Source: Rickettsiales bacterium
GTDB lineage: Bacteria; Pseudomonadota; Alphaproteobacteria; Rs-D84
NCBI GenBank assembly: GCA_031288835.1
Contig: JAITQO010000004.1
Location: forward strand, 1-44,461
Length of the DNA stretch: 44,461 bases
Direction: 5' to 3'
The translations under genes were made by a program, and so were the position numbers. The notes below the pieces were generated by a model. The model saw only the letters and a list, made by a program, of their open reading frames with translations. It was not told the DNA's origin and made no database searches. Positions 9,563 through 17,309 of this stretch are shown here, piece after piece; position 1 is the first letter of the stretch, and the number at the start of each line of letters is the position of its first letter.

Positions 9563-9589
9563 GCCAAGACTCTCCCCATGATTTGTATC

Positions 9590-9618
9590 ATTTTACCATA
9601 CCGCCAATTTTTTGCCAA
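9590..9618 (-). promoter_or_regulatory. Promoter of the autotransporter gene
   Basis: Read on the minus strand: TTGGCA, 17-nt spacer, TAAAAT, giving a leader of about 20 nt that contains the GGGGAG ribosome-binding site. Confidence 0.6.
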
Positions 9619-9645
9619 ACGAAAAATGCTTGTTTTCATTACTTT

Positions 9646-10236
9646 TCACCTTGTTTTTGAAATAAAATCCATCATTCTTTTATCGAAAATCTCCCCGTCG
9701 GAACTGCACAGCATGAACCAATCCGGATGCAGTCCGGCGCGAAGAAAATCAATCGGATTGCATGTGTTTTCCGTCCTTACGGATATGTCGTTCGGCATGT
9801 TCCGGCGCTTTTCCGCGCACGACAAGTCCGCGGCTGGATTCAAGAAATACGCAATCCTGAAATCATAGCGACGCCCGTTTTCGTCGCACCAGTCAATCAT
9901 CTGCCGGACGTATTTTGGCTCTATCACGTCATAGACCAGATTTTTGTCGCCGTTTCGGAGAATTTCCCGCTTTTCTACGCCATACAGCCATTTCGGCTCG
10001 CCCGGCTTCCAAAACTGCCGGTTCACGAATAGTTTTGCGGCAAACTCCTCCGTATCGAAAAACCGCTCGTCGCGGAAGTAATAATCGCGCCCCTCGGCCT
10101 CGCCTTCGCGCGGCTTCCGCGTGGTTGCCGAGACAAGTTTGCGGAACTTTCCGAGCGGCTTCAGATAATTTTCCCAAAAGTATCCTTTTCCGCTTCCGGA
10201 CATGCCGGTCAGAAACAGCAAAACCTTCCTTTCCAT
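9646..10236 (-). CDS. Guanylate-kinase-like P-loop protein
   Basis: A 196-residue protein. A Walker A motif, GMSGSGKG, lies near residue 10. A guanylate-kinase GMP-binding segment follows (TTRKPREGE, then GRDYYF), and a YGVEK motif corresponds to the Y-G-T/V segment of Gmk. The C-terminal half diverges strongly from canonical Gmk, and RRNMPNDISVRTENT stands where the lid arginines would be. It may phosphorylate a nucleotide other than GMP, or be a specialised paralogue. The ATG at 10236 has no Shine-Dalgarno sequence. A possible -10 box (TATTTT) ends 7 nt before it, fed by the palindrome shared with yraN. A true gmk, if present, lies outside the window. Confidence 0.75.
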   Translation of the reverse strand: MERKVLLFLTGMSGSGKGYFWENYLKPLGKFRKLVSATTRKPREGEAEGRDYYFRDERFFDTEEFAAKLFVNRQFWKPGEPKWLYGVEKREILRNGDKNLVYDVIEPKYVRQMIDWCDENGRRYDFRIAYFLNPAADLSCAEKRRNMPNDISVRTENTCNPIDFLRAGLHPDWFMLCSSDGEIFDKRMMDFISKTR

Positions 10237-10243
10237 ACGGTTA

Positions 10244-10293
10244 AAAATAGCAAAATAAACACCTTGCGCGCAAGGTGTTTTTTGCAATAAGAT
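10244..10293. promoter_or_regulatory. Divergent promoter built on a 22-bp perfect palindrome
   Basis: AACACCTTGCGCGCAAGGTGTT at 10258-10279 is a perfect palindrome. It supplies TTGCGC as a -35-like box on both strands. Rightward, an 18-nt spacer leads to TAAGAT (10288-10293), 6 nt before the yraN ATG. Leftward, an 18-nt spacer leads to TATTTT (10244-10249 on the minus strand), 7 nt before the kinase ATG. A regulator bound to the palindrome would control both genes. Because A and T tracts flank it, it could also act as a terminator stem, but no gene points into it. Confidence 0.45.
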
Positions 10294-10299
10294 AAGCGC

Positions 10300-10644
10300 A
10301 TGAGAAACACATATCGCGCCGGACTTTTCGCGGAATGGCTGGCGCGACAGTATTTGCGCCTGCACGGATTCGGGATTTTGGAGTCGCGGTATGTCACGGG
10401 CAGGCTCACGGGGCGCGCGGAAATCGACATAATCGCCGAAAAGCGCGGCCTGATTCTGTTTGTCGAGGTGAAAAACCGCCCGAACGCCGCCGCCGGACTG
10501 GACGCGATTTCACGCGCGCAGCACGGGCGCCTCCGCGCCGCGGCCGAGGCCTACCTTCGCAGGAAACAACTGCTCTGCCCGGCCCGATTTGACGCGATTA
10601 TAGTCAGCGGCCTTAAAATCAGATGGCTCAAAAACGTCGTGTGA
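10300..10644 (+). CDS. yraN: YraN/UPF0102 family nuclease-fold protein
   Basis: A 114-residue protein matching UPF0102 in length and layout: an N-terminal helix with GLFAEWLARQYL, then the nuclease-like core with E-I-D in AEIDIIA and E-V-K in LFVEVKNR, the residues of a PD-(D/E)xK/Holliday-junction-resolvase-like site. The cellular role of the family is poorly defined. The ATG at 10300 has no clear Shine-Dalgarno sequence; a -10-like box ends 6 nt upstream, so the transcript may be leaderless. It is divergent from the kinase-like gene and convergent with htpX. Confidence 0.85.
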   Translation: MRNTYRAGLFAEWLARQYLRLHGFGILESRYVTGRLTGRAEIDIIAEKRGLILFVEVKNRPNAAAGLDAISRAQHGRLRAAAEAYLRRKQLLCPARFDAIIVSGLKIRWLKNVV

Positions 10645-10662
10645 GTCAAAAATCAACGGCAA

Positions 10663-11601
10663 TCACATATCGTTAAGCCTTTTCACCCGCTCTTCAATCG
10701 GGGGATGCGTCGCGAACAGCCCGGAGAAATTTTTGCGCGGGTCCGCGATAAAAGCCCTGGCCATAGCTCGATTGCCGTCAACGGGACGAACCCGGGGATT
10801 TCCGGAAATTTTGGATAACGCCGACGCCAGCGCGCGGGGATTGCGCGTAATAAAGGCGCCCGTCGCGTCCGCCAAATATTCGCGTTTGCGTGAAACGGCC
10901 ATGTGAAGAATCGGCGCAATGACAAAATTAAAGAGCACAAACGCGCACCAAACCATAAGAAGAACAGCCTGCGCCTGCCCCTTGTTCTTGCCGTTGCTGC
11001 CGCCGCCCGAAAACGCCATTCGCAAAATTATATCCGCAATAAAAATCGTGCAGCCAAGACCCGTGATAATCAGCACGTCCATCCGTATGTCGCGATTTCC
11101 GACATGCGCCATCTCGTGCGCTATGACGCCTTCGAGCTCCGCGCGGTCAAGCGTCCGAACAATGCCGCGCGTGAACGCGACGGACGCGTCGGTCGGCGCC
11201 CGCCCGGTCGCAAACGCGTTCATGCCGTCGTCATCGATTATATAGACCTTCGGCATCGGCAGTCCCGCCGCCAACGCCACGTTTTGAACCGCTTGGAACA
11301 ACGGGCGGTATTCTTTTTCATCTTCATGAATCTGACGCGCGCCAGCGACCGAAAGCATCATGGAATCGCCGAACGCCCACGATATCAGCATCCATATCAG
11401 CGCCGTCCCCGCAACCGGAATCGCGACGGATACGGCGACGGACAGCGCCCCGCCAATCGCGCTTTGACCCGGCTCGGCCGCAAACGAAAGCGCAACGAAA
11501 ACGATTAAAAATATCAATGCTATCAAGACGGTCGGAAACAGCGCCAGCAACAGCATTGTCTTGCGGTTATTGGATTTGATATGTTCATAAACAGTTGCCA
11601 T
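10663..11601 (-). CDS. htpX: HtpX-like M48 membrane zinc metalloprotease
   Basis: A 312-residue protein. Two transmembrane segments lie at about 17-40 and 50-74, the zinc-binding HEMAH is at residues 162-166, a further hydrophobic pair is around 175-230, and the third zinc ligand is the Glu in SRKREYLAD. HtpX degrades misfolded inner-membrane proteins alongside FtsH. SGLFATHPPIEERVKRL near the C-terminus is the conserved HtpX ending. AAGGATGGCGA precedes the ATG at 11601. It lies 46 bp downstream of lemA on the same strand; lemA-htpX is a recurrent bacterial pairing, so both probably share the lemA promoter. Confidence 0.95.
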   Translation of the reverse strand: MATVYEHIKSNNRKTMLLLALFPTVLIALIFLIVFVALSFAAEPGQSAIGGALSVAVSVAIPVAGTALIWMLISWAFGDSMMLSVAGARQIHEDEKEYRPLFQAVQNVALAAGLPMPKVYIIDDDGMNAFATGRAPTDASVAFTRGIVRTLDRAELEGVIAHEMAHVGNRDIRMDVLIITGLGCTIFIADIILRMAFSGGGSNGKNKGQAQAVLLMVWCAFVLFNFVIAPILHMAVSRKREYLADATGAFITRNPRALASALSKISGNPRVRPVDGNRAMARAFIADPRKNFSGLFATHPPIEERVKRLNDM

Positions 11602-11647
11602 TCGCCATCCTTGGGTCCGGGCCTAAAAATCGCCGGACGGCAAGACC

Positions 11648-12214
11648 CTAGAAGCCGATTTTCGGCGCCTTTTCGGCCGCCGCGCGTTCGGTTTTATCCA
11701 GTTCGAACAATTTTTCCCGCCGGATGCCGAACATGCCCGCCACGATGTTGGACGGAAATTGCTCGATACTGGTATTAAGCGCCATGACAACGGTATTATA
11801 AAATTGCCTCGACGCTTGAATCTTGTTTTCCGTATCGGCCAATTCATGCTGCAGTTCGATGAAGTTTTCATTCGCGCGCAGCGCCGGATAAGATTCCGAC
11901 AACGCAAATATATGGCGAAGCGCGCCGGCCAGATTATTTTCCAAAACAGAGGCCTCGCCGGCGTCATGGTCGCCCGCGGCGGCGTTGCGCGCCTTGACTA
12001 CGGCGTCCAAGGTCGACTTTTCATGCGCGGCGGCGCCCTTGACCGCCGCGACAAGATTCGGAATCAAATCATGCCGGCGCTTCAGTTGGGTTTCAACCGT
12101 CGCCCATGCCTCGCGCGCTTGGTTTCGACGCGAAATCAAGCCGTTAAACATGGCAATCGAATAAAGAACGATAACCGCCAGCCCGCCGACTATATACCAT
12201 AGAGTCTGATTCAT
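11648..12214 (-). CDS. lemA: LemA family membrane protein
   Basis: A 188-residue protein. One N-terminal transmembrane helix (about 5-25) is followed by the LemA helical bundle: RRNQAREAWATVETQLKRR, then DLIPNLVAAVKG, and YNTVVMALNTSIEQFPS near the end, all family hallmarks. LemA proteins form an exposed four-helix bundle of uncertain function. The ATG at 12214 has AAGGAGG upstream, one of the best ribosome-binding sites in the window, and a promoter lies at 12239-12267. It is the first gene of the lemA-htpX operon. Confidence 0.95.
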   Translation of the reverse strand: MNQTLWYIVGGLAVIVLYSIAMFNGLISRRNQAREAWATVETQLKRRHDLIPNLVAAVKGAAAHEKSTLDAVVKARNAAAGDHDAGEASVLENNLAGALRHIFALSESYPALRANENFIELQHELADTENKIQASRQFYNTVVMALNTSIEQFPSNIVAGMFGIRREKLFELDKTERAAAEKAPKIGF

Positions 12215-12238
12215 GCAAAACCTCCTTGTCTTTACGGA

Positions 12239-12267
12239 ATTGTAACACGCAATATTTTAATAATCAA
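12239..12267 (-). promoter_or_regulatory. Promoter of lemA-htpX
   Basis: Read on the minus strand: TTGATT, 17-nt spacer, TACAAT. The leader is about 18 nt long and contains AAGGAGG. Confidence 0.7.
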
Positions 12268-12304
12268 TTTATTTTAAGCGGCGGGCAAAGAGGGCATAAC
12301 GCGG

Positions 12305-14539
12305 CTATCTTCCGAATTTCCCGCTTCTTGGAAATCCGACGGGAACGGTGTGCCCCTGCGCGGCGCGGCGTCCCAGCCACGGTTTCCAATCGTCAAGCAT
12401 CGTCGTGCCGCGGCCGGTCGTCCATCCGAATCCGTCCGATTTCACAAAGAACGTCGCATCCATCGCGTATGTCCTGTCGGCGTTGTATTTCTGCAAGACC
12501 ACGCCCTTGCCGCGCGCCATTTCCGGAATCTCGGACGCCTCGAAAATCAACAGCTTGTCATTGCTGCCGACAATCGCGACATAATCGCCCGAAACCTCCT
12601 TGCATATAACGGCCGGATTTTTTTCATCGACGTTCATAATCTGCCTTCCGTTTTTCGTCTGCGCGAGACAATTCTCGCCGGATACGGCGAAACCCGAACC
12701 ATGACGCGACACGACCAGATATTTCGCCTGCGGATTCAGAACAAACGCCGAGATGATTTCGTCGTCCGCGCCCAAATCAATCATCATCCGCACCGATTCG
12801 CCGAATCCGCGCGCGGACGGCAGGTCGTTGGCCGGCAGCGAATACATCTTTCCGTTCGACGCGAATATGTTCACCCTGTCCGTCGTCTGGCAATGGAACG
12901 CCGTCAGAAGCTCGTCGCCTTCCTTGAACTTCATGTCGTCCGTCGCCGCCGGCTCGAGGTGCCCGGCCGCCGCGCGAATCCAGCCCATCTTCGACAGTAT
13001 GATTGTCCGCGGCTCCTTTTCGACGAAATCGTCCGCGTTGATTTCCACGTCGTCCGCGCCGGCCGACGCCCATTCCGAACGCCTGCGCCCAAGGGGCGTG
13101 TTTTTGGCGAACCCTTTTTTTATTTCGGCGAACCATTCCCTGATTTGCGCGTTCTGCTGCTCGTCCGAGGACATCAGCCCCTTCAGTTTTTTCTGTTCCG
13201 CGCGAAGGGCCTTGTCCTCTTTCTTAATCTCCATTTCCTCAAGCTTGCGCAGCGAGCGCAGGCGCGTGTTCAATATCGCCTCGACCTGATTCTCGGTCAG
13301 GTCGAACTCGGCAACCAGAACCGCCTTCGGGTCTTCCTCGTTCCTGATGATTTCAATCACGCGGTCGAGGTTCAGATAAACCGTCAGCAGTCCGCCCAAA
13401 ATCTCGAGCCGCTTCGCTATGTTGCCGAGCCGCCAGCTCGTGCGGCGCCGCAACACCGTCCGCTGGTGGTTTATAAACTCGCTCAGCACGTCGCCGATTT
13501 TCATGACGCGCGGCGCGCCCGAAGAATCGACGACATTGAAGTTCATGCTGAAATTGCTTTGCAAGTCCGTCATCGCGAAAAGATGCGCCATGATTTTGTC
13601 CGGCTCCATATTGCGCGCTTTCGGCGTGATGACAATCCGGATATCCGTCGTCGATTCGTCCGTTATGTCGTCAGCCAGCGGCAGTTTTTTCGCATCAATC
13701 ATCCCGGCGATTTGCTCGACCAATTTCTGCTTTACGATTCCGTATGGTATTTCCGTGACGACGATTTGCCACGCGCCGCGCCCCAGGTCTTCGACCGCCC
13801 ATTTGGCGCGAACGCGAAATACGCCCCTGCCCGCGTCATAGTTCCTCACAATCGCGTCGAAGTCGTCGATGATTGTCCCGCCGGTCGGAAAATCGGGGCC
13901 GACCAATTTTTTCATAATCTGCGCCGTCGTCGCCCCGGGCCTGTCAATCGCGAGCATAAGGGCGTCGCAAATCTCGGCGACATTGTGCGTCGGAATGTTC
14001 GTGGCCATTCCGACCGCGATTCCCATCGCGCCGTTCGCCAGCAGGTTCGGAAACGCGCCCGGCATCACCGACGGCTCGGTCGTCGTGCCGTCAAAGTTCG
14101 GAATCATGTCGACCGAATCCTCGTCGATTCCGGTCATAATCAGCATTGCCGCGTCGGTCAGTTTCGATTCCGTATACCGGTATGCCGCGGACGGGTCGCC
14201 GTCGATATTTCCGAAGTTGCCCTGCCCGTTGACAAGCGGATACCGCACGGAAAAATCCTGCGCCAGCCGCACAAGCGCGTTATATACCGACGAGTCCCCG
14301 TGGGGATGATAATGGCCGAGCACGTCGCCGACGACCATCGCGCACTTGCGGAACGTCGCGTTCGGCGCCAGTTTCTGACGCAGCATCGAATAGAGTATGC
14401 GGCGGTGCACCGGCTTCAGCCCGTCGCGCACATCCGGCAGCGCCCGCGCGACAATCGTGGACACGGCGTATGACAGATAGCGCTCTGACAGAGCGTCGGA
14501 CAACTGCTGCCCGGAAATGTTCTGATTCGCATCCTTCAT
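12305..14539 (-). CDS. parC: DNA topoisomerase IV subunit A
   Basis: A 744-residue type IIA topoisomerase subunit that, with ParE, decatenates daughter chromosomes. The N-terminus carries RALPDVRDGLKPVHRRILY, and the quinolone-region segment is HPHGDSSVYNALVR. The active-site tyrosine lies in AYRYTESKL, and RYPLVNGQGNFG favours ParC over GyrA. The C-terminal domain is shorter than in GyrA, and the ending (GRGTTMLDDWKPWLGRRA, then GFPR) is typical of alphaproteobacterial ParC. I chose the ATG at 14539; the nine-residue TTG extension is not needed. There is no Shine-Dalgarno sequence, and a good promoter ends only 9 nt upstream, so the message may be leaderless. Confidence 0.95.
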   Translation of the reverse strand: MKDANQNISGQQLSDALSERYLSYAVSTIVARALPDVRDGLKPVHRRILYSMLRQKLAPNATFRKCAMVVGDVLGHYHPHGDSSVYNALVRLAQDFSVRYPLVNGQGNFGNIDGDPSAAYRYTESKLTDAAMLIMTGIDEDSVDMIPNFDGTTTEPSVMPGAFPNLLANGAMGIAVGMATNIPTHNVAEICDALMLAIDRPGATTAQIMKKLVGPDFPTGGTIIDDFDAIVRNYDAGRGVFRVRAKWAVEDLGRGAWQIVVTEIPYGIVKQKLVEQIAGMIDAKKLPLADDITDESTTDIRIVITPKARNMEPDKIMAHLFAMTDLQSNFSMNFNVVDSSGAPRVMKIGDVLSEFINHQRTVLRRRTSWRLGNIAKRLEILGGLLTVYLNLDRVIEIIRNEEDPKAVLVAEFDLTENQVEAILNTRLRSLRKLEEMEIKKEDKALRAEQKKLKGLMSSDEQQNAQIREWFAEIKKGFAKNTPLGRRRSEWASAGADDVEINADDFVEKEPRTIILSKMGWIRAAAGHLEPAATDDMKFKEGDELLTAFHCQTTDRVNIFASNGKMYSLPANDLPSARGFGESVRMMIDLGADDEIISAFVLNPQAKYLVVSRHGSGFAVSGENCLAQTKNGRQIMNVDEKNPAVICKEVSGDYVAIVGSNDKLLIFEASEIPEMARGKGVVLQKYNADRTYAMDATFFVKSDGFGWTTGRGTTMLDDWKPWLGRRAAQGHTVPVGFPRSGKFGR

Positions 14540-14548
14540 GATTTGTGA

Positions 14549-14577
14549 AATATAAATGATTTGCAAAGCAGTTGCAA
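14549..14577 (-). promoter_or_regulatory. Promoter of parC (leaderless spacing)
   Basis: Read on the minus strand: TTGCAA, 17-nt spacer, TATATT. The -10 box ends 9 nt before the parC ATG, so transcription should start within about 3 nt of it. The -35 box abuts the terminator of the upstream DsbA-like gene. Confidence 0.65.
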
Positions 14578-14578
14578 T

Positions 14579-14608
14579 AAAAAAATCCCGCTATCGCGGG
14601 ATTTTTTT
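14579..14608 (-). terminator. Terminator of the DsbA-like gene
   Basis: The stem ATCCCGC/GCGGGAT with loop TATC is flanked by A7 and T7 tracts, immediately after the stop codon at 14612. It insulates parC from the upstream gene. Confidence 0.85.
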
Positions 14609-14611
14609 ACT

Positions 14612-15424
14612 CTAACGCAATGCGTTCACGATTTGCGAATATGGAATCGCGCCGGGGAACACATTCTCGCCGATAATCAGATACGGCGTTCCGGTGACGT
14701 TGAAGCGCTGCGCCAGTTCGCGAACCTGCGCCAGCTCCTGCGCGACTTCCGCGCCGTTGATGTCTTTTTCCAGCTTCGCGACATCAAGCCCGAGCTCCTT
14801 CGCATACTTCTTCATGTTTTTGGTAACAATCTTCATGTCGCTGCGATTCTTGTCGTCCCAATACGGCTTGTCCATGATTTTCTCATACAAGGCGGCCGCT
14901 TTGGCGTTGCTCTGCAATTTCGCGGCTATTGTCCAGCGTCCCGGAATGTCCGAGATTTCGCCATGAACCGGAAAATTCTTTATGACTACGCGGACGTCCT
15001 TGTTTTCCGCCAAAACGCGCGACAGCTCGACGTGAACACGGCGGCAATACGGGCAGTCGGCCGCACTCCATACGAATATCGTCTTGGACGCGTTTTCGTT
15101 TCCAAGAACCGGCGCCCATTTCGCCATCTCGTCTCCGTGCTTCCGAACATACGACTTGACCTCGCGCGAAGACTTTTCGCGTTCCTGATTCTGCATATTG
15201 TTCGCCATTTCCTGCAAAATGGCCGGATTGGATTCCGCCAAATAATACGAAGTGCCAAGCCCCAGGCGGTTTACGCCGACCACCAGCAGAATAATTGACA
15301 CAAGATTCGCGCCCTTTATAACAAGATGCGCCGCCGGCGTTGGCTTTTTCTCCGCCTTTACGAGTTTTCCCGCAAAAACATAGAGAATTATCGCCACGGC
15401 CAGGATAAGTATTGTCCAAGTCAT
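14612..15424 (-). CDS. Membrane-anchored DsbA-like thiol oxidoreductase
   Basis: A 270-residue protein. Two hydrophobic segments (about 3-20 and 38-52) precede a periplasmic thioredoxin-fold domain with a helical insert, as in DsbA and DsbG/BdbD-like proteins. The redox motif is CPYC at about 124-127, within SAADCPYCRR, and the cis-proline loop is GTPYLIIG near residue 248. The likely role is disulfide formation or isomerisation in exported proteins, several of which in this window are cysteine-rich. I chose the ATG at 15424, with AAAGGAG at ideal spacing; the longer frame adds 20 unlikely residues. It has its own promoter (15457-15484) and terminator, so it is monocistronic. Confidence 0.88.
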   Translation of the reverse strand: MTWTILILAVAIILYVFAGKLVKAEKKPTPAAHLVIKGANLVSIILLVVGVNRLGLGTSYYLAESNPAILQEMANNMQNQEREKSSREVKSYVRKHGDEMAKWAPVLGNENASKTIFVWSAADCPYCRRVHVELSRVLAENKDVRVVIKNFPVHGEISDIPGRWTIAAKLQSNAKAAALYEKIMDKPYWDDKNRSDMKIVTKNMKKYAKELGLDVAKLEKDINGAEVAQELAQVRELAQRFNVTGTPYLIIGENVFPGAIPYSQIVNALR

Positions 15425-15456
15425 GAGTATCTCCTTTCTTTTATTGAACAAGCGCA

Positions 15457-15484
15457 ATTGTATCAAAAAAAATATTCTATGCAA
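15457..15484 (-). promoter_or_regulatory. Promoter of the DsbA-like gene
   Basis: Read on the minus strand: TTGCAT, 16-nt spacer, TACAAT. The leader is about 27 nt long and contains AAAGGAG. Confidence 0.65.
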
Positions 15485-15646
15485 GGACTTTTTTGATAAT
15501 TATACGGATATTAGACCAGAACATTAGAATCCACCGCTACGCGACCATAGGCGGATTGCAAATATACGATTTGCGCCGATAAACACATAATTGCCAACAA
15601 AATCCTTGCAATTTCCGGCGCAGCATGTAAAATTCTGTCTGCATCC

Positions 15647-15710
15647 GGGATGCAGCCCAATTGATGGCGCAGCCGGTTCGCAATCAGAAGGTTGTGGGTT
15701 GCCACCACCA
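15647..15710 (+). pseudogene. Degenerate tRNA-like 3' remnant
   Basis: The stretch contains a D-arm-like GGCGCAGCCGGTT. It then runs TTCGCAA-TCAGA-AGGTT-GTGGG-TT, which reads like an anticodon loop, 3' anticodon stem, variable loop and T-stem, and it ends in CCACCACCA. The 5' anticodon strand and most of the T-loop are missing (GTGG-GTTG-CCAC instead of a 7-base loop), so it cannot be a working tRNA. It sits just before an A+T-rich orphan gene and could be a remnant of an integration site. The resemblance may be partly chance. The rest of 15485-15730 shows nothing clear. Confidence 0.3.
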
Positions 15711-15730
15711 AATAAAAAAAGGATGACGCT

Positions 15731-16243
15731 ATGGACAGCTATTATGGAAGCACACTCAGGCAGGAAAAGGAAGCCAGATATCATGACATGCTCATGCGGG
15801 AGGGCGGCCCCGCTTTCGGCCCGTGCCAATGTCTTGCAAACCTATATTCAAGCGAATATTACCCGTGCGGCGCTTATGTGAAGATAATACGCGTGTCGAA
15901 AATTTATATAAATTATCTCTGCAATAATTTGCATGTCCAAGGGGACATAAATAGGATTAGTTGGGGTTTTGGGCTTTATTGTTGGGCTGATGAAAAATCA
16001 ATCAGGGATTATATCGAATTACATGACAATCTTTATGAATGGAAAGATGAGTCAAAGACTCTGCTTAGGCTAAGACCAGCATATTATGGAAAATTGAATC
16101 TCCACACTATTAACGAGCGATGGCCTGAATCTTTAATCAGATGGGCAGCCGATGTTTACATGCTGGCTTTTAAAGATGACCTGGTGTATGCCAGCGACCA
16201 CGAATCTCGGTTATGCAAGGACAGAGCCCAAAAACAAATATGA
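15731..16243 (+). CDS. Orphan protein of unknown function
   Basis: A 170-residue protein beginning MDSYYGSTLRQEKEARYHD. It has no signal peptide or clear transmembrane segment. It is rich in Tyr, Trp and Asp, with several cysteines (GPCQC, YYPCG, YLCNN, LYCWAD). I recognise no family. AAGGA lies eight bases before the ATG, which supports translation. Base composition is clearly more A+T-rich than in flanking core genes, and a tRNA-like remnant precedes it, suggesting acquisition by transfer. It is followed by an independent promoter for the next operon. Confidence 0.55.
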   Translation: MDSYYGSTLRQEKEARYHDMLMREGGPAFGPCQCLANLYSSEYYPCGAYVKIIRVSKIYINYLCNNLHVQGDINRISWGFGLYCWADEKSIRDYIELHDNLYEWKDESKTLLRLRPAYYGKLNLHTINERWPESLIRWAADVYMLAFKDDLVYASDHESRLCKDRAQKQI

Positions 16244-16310
16244 CCGCATGATTGCCACTTTTTCGCCGGCCGAGACTCTGGTTCCGCGTCCGGCGGATTC
16301 CGAAAATGCC

Positions 16311-16340
16311 TTGACTGCAATATCGAAACTTTTCTATAAT
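16311..16340 (+). promoter_or_regulatory. Promoter of the lipoprotein/bitopic-protein operon
   Basis: TTGACT, 18-nt spacer, perfect TATAAT. The predicted start is near 16347, giving a leader of about 17 nt that contains GAGGGGGG before the ATG at 16364. Confidence 0.75.
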
Positions 16341-16363
16341 TAGAGAAAACGAGGGGGGTTGCC

Positions 16364-16510
16364 ATGAAGAAATTGTTTACTTTGACCGTTTTGGTTTTGT
16401 GCATTGCCGGATGCGGACAGGTTTATGACCGCGAGCCGGTCGGAATAGGATACGACAACGACGAACTGAAATTGTCGCCGTGCGCATGCATGAAGGTTTA
16501 CAGGGGGTAA
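16364..16510 (+). CDS. 48-residue lipoprotein
   Basis: MKKLFTLTVLVLCIAGC is a classical lipoprotein signal peptide with lipobox I-A-G-C at residues 14-17. The mature peptide is only about 32 residues long and contains EPVGIGYDNDELKLSPCAC, with two further cysteines near the C-terminus. A strong promoter and a GAGGGGGG ribosome-binding site support it as a real gene. The size and position before two bitopic membrane proteins recall VirB7-type lipoproteins of type IV secretion systems, but I see no diagnostic VirB7 sequence. It could be an anchor for the downstream products. Confidence 0.72.
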   Translation: MKKLFTLTVLVLCIAGCGQVYDREPVGIGYDNDELKLSPCACMKVYRG

Positions 16511-16516
16511 TAAGTG

Positions 16517-16624
16517 TGAGTTATAAGCCATAAGTTATAAGCCGCTGCGGCAGAGAGGCGCGTTTTTACAGAAAATGCGCCGCCATAAATCAGCTCCGGC
16601 TTGTAGCTTGCAACTTATAACTCA
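16517..16624. repeat. 108-bp fold-back (inverted-repeat) element
   Basis: 27-bp arms at 16517-16543 and 16598-16624 are complementary at about 21 of 27 positions; the outer 11 bases (TGAGTTATAAG/CTTATAACTCA) match perfectly. An inner GGCGC/GCGCC stem closes most of the remainder. It fills the gap between the lipoprotein gene and the first bitopic-protein gene, so the transcript would form a long hairpin there. It may be a MITE-like insertion or an RNA stability/attenuation element. Confidence 0.6.
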
Positions 16625-16637
16625 TGACTCGAAGAGT

Positions 16638-17306
16638 ATGGAATATCCGCAGCGTTTTTTTCAGAGAATGTTCGCATGGGGGCGGCCGCTTGAACTGTCG
16701 CGGCGGTTCGCGATATACTCGTGCGCGCTGATGCTGCTGATTGCCGCGACGGCGGGCGCGATTGTGTGGGCGCGCCGCAGCCAGAGCGCGAAGCCGTATT
16801 TCCTTTATATAACGCGCGACGGCGAATGGGTTGTCTATTCCGAACGCCTGCGCGCGCAGGACTCCGAGCTGCCGTGGCACCGCCTGCTGCAAGAATCAAT
16901 CGCGGTCAAATACGCCCGGGATTATATGCGCGTCACGAACAATCTTGCGGAGTCCGCGGAAGTTCTTTGGTGCAGATGCAAAGATAACTGCGACGGCAGT
17001 TGGAACCAGTGCAGAATATGCTGCATGTCCGACGCCGGAGTATTCAATAATTTCGAGAATTTCATCATGCCGGAATGGCGGAAAAAGTTCGGCGGGGGCG
17101 AAACGCTAGAACTTGCGGACGTCGCGGCGGCGGCGATGGGGGAAATCGAAGAGCGCGGCGGAACATGGAAGCTGACCGGCACTTTGATATCGAACAAATC
17201 CGACGCGAAAAGAATCACGGCGTTTGTAAAAATAGAACGCATGCGCAGCGGGCATGCCCAGACGCTGGGATATTACGTCAGCGGATTCGATTTTTATTTG
17301 GAGTGA
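16638..17306 (+). CDS. Bitopic inner-membrane protein A, VirB8/IcmL-like architecture
   Basis: A 222-residue protein: a short cytoplasmic N-terminus, one transmembrane helix at about 25-45 and a periplasmic domain. A cluster of six cysteines occupies about 112-129 (WCRCKDNC, then CRICC). The remainder is beta-rich (GGTWKLTGTLIS). Size and topology match VirB8, IcmL/DotI and TrbF proteins, but I see no family signature, so this is architecture only. FENFIMPEWRKK resembles WESEVMPELRKM in the next gene, so the two may be distant paralogues. I chose the ATG at 16638, where the membrane protein begins, with GAAGAG upstream. The next gene starts 3 nt after the stop codon. Confidence 0.7.
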   Translation: MEYPQRFFQRMFAWGRPLELSRRFAIYSCALMLLIAATAGAIVWARRSQSAKPYFLYITRDGEWVVYSERLRAQDSELPWHRLLQESIAVKYARDYMRVTNNLAESAEVLWCRCKDNCDGSWNQCRICCMSDAGVFNNFENFIMPEWRKKFGGGETLELADVAAAAMGEIEERGGTWKLTGTLISNKSDAKRITAFVKIERMRSGHAQTLGYYVSGFDFYLE

Positions 17307-17309
17307 TTG

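Noticed and set aside
12350-14473. 707-codon plus-strand open frame
   Set aside because: It is entirely antisense to parC, whose motifs are unambiguous; the Arg/His-rich translation has no recognisable domain.
15511-15829. Minus-strand open frames at 15.5-15.8 kb
   Set aside because: They overlap the tRNA-like remnant and the start of the orphan gene, lack ribosome-binding sites and have no recognisable domain.
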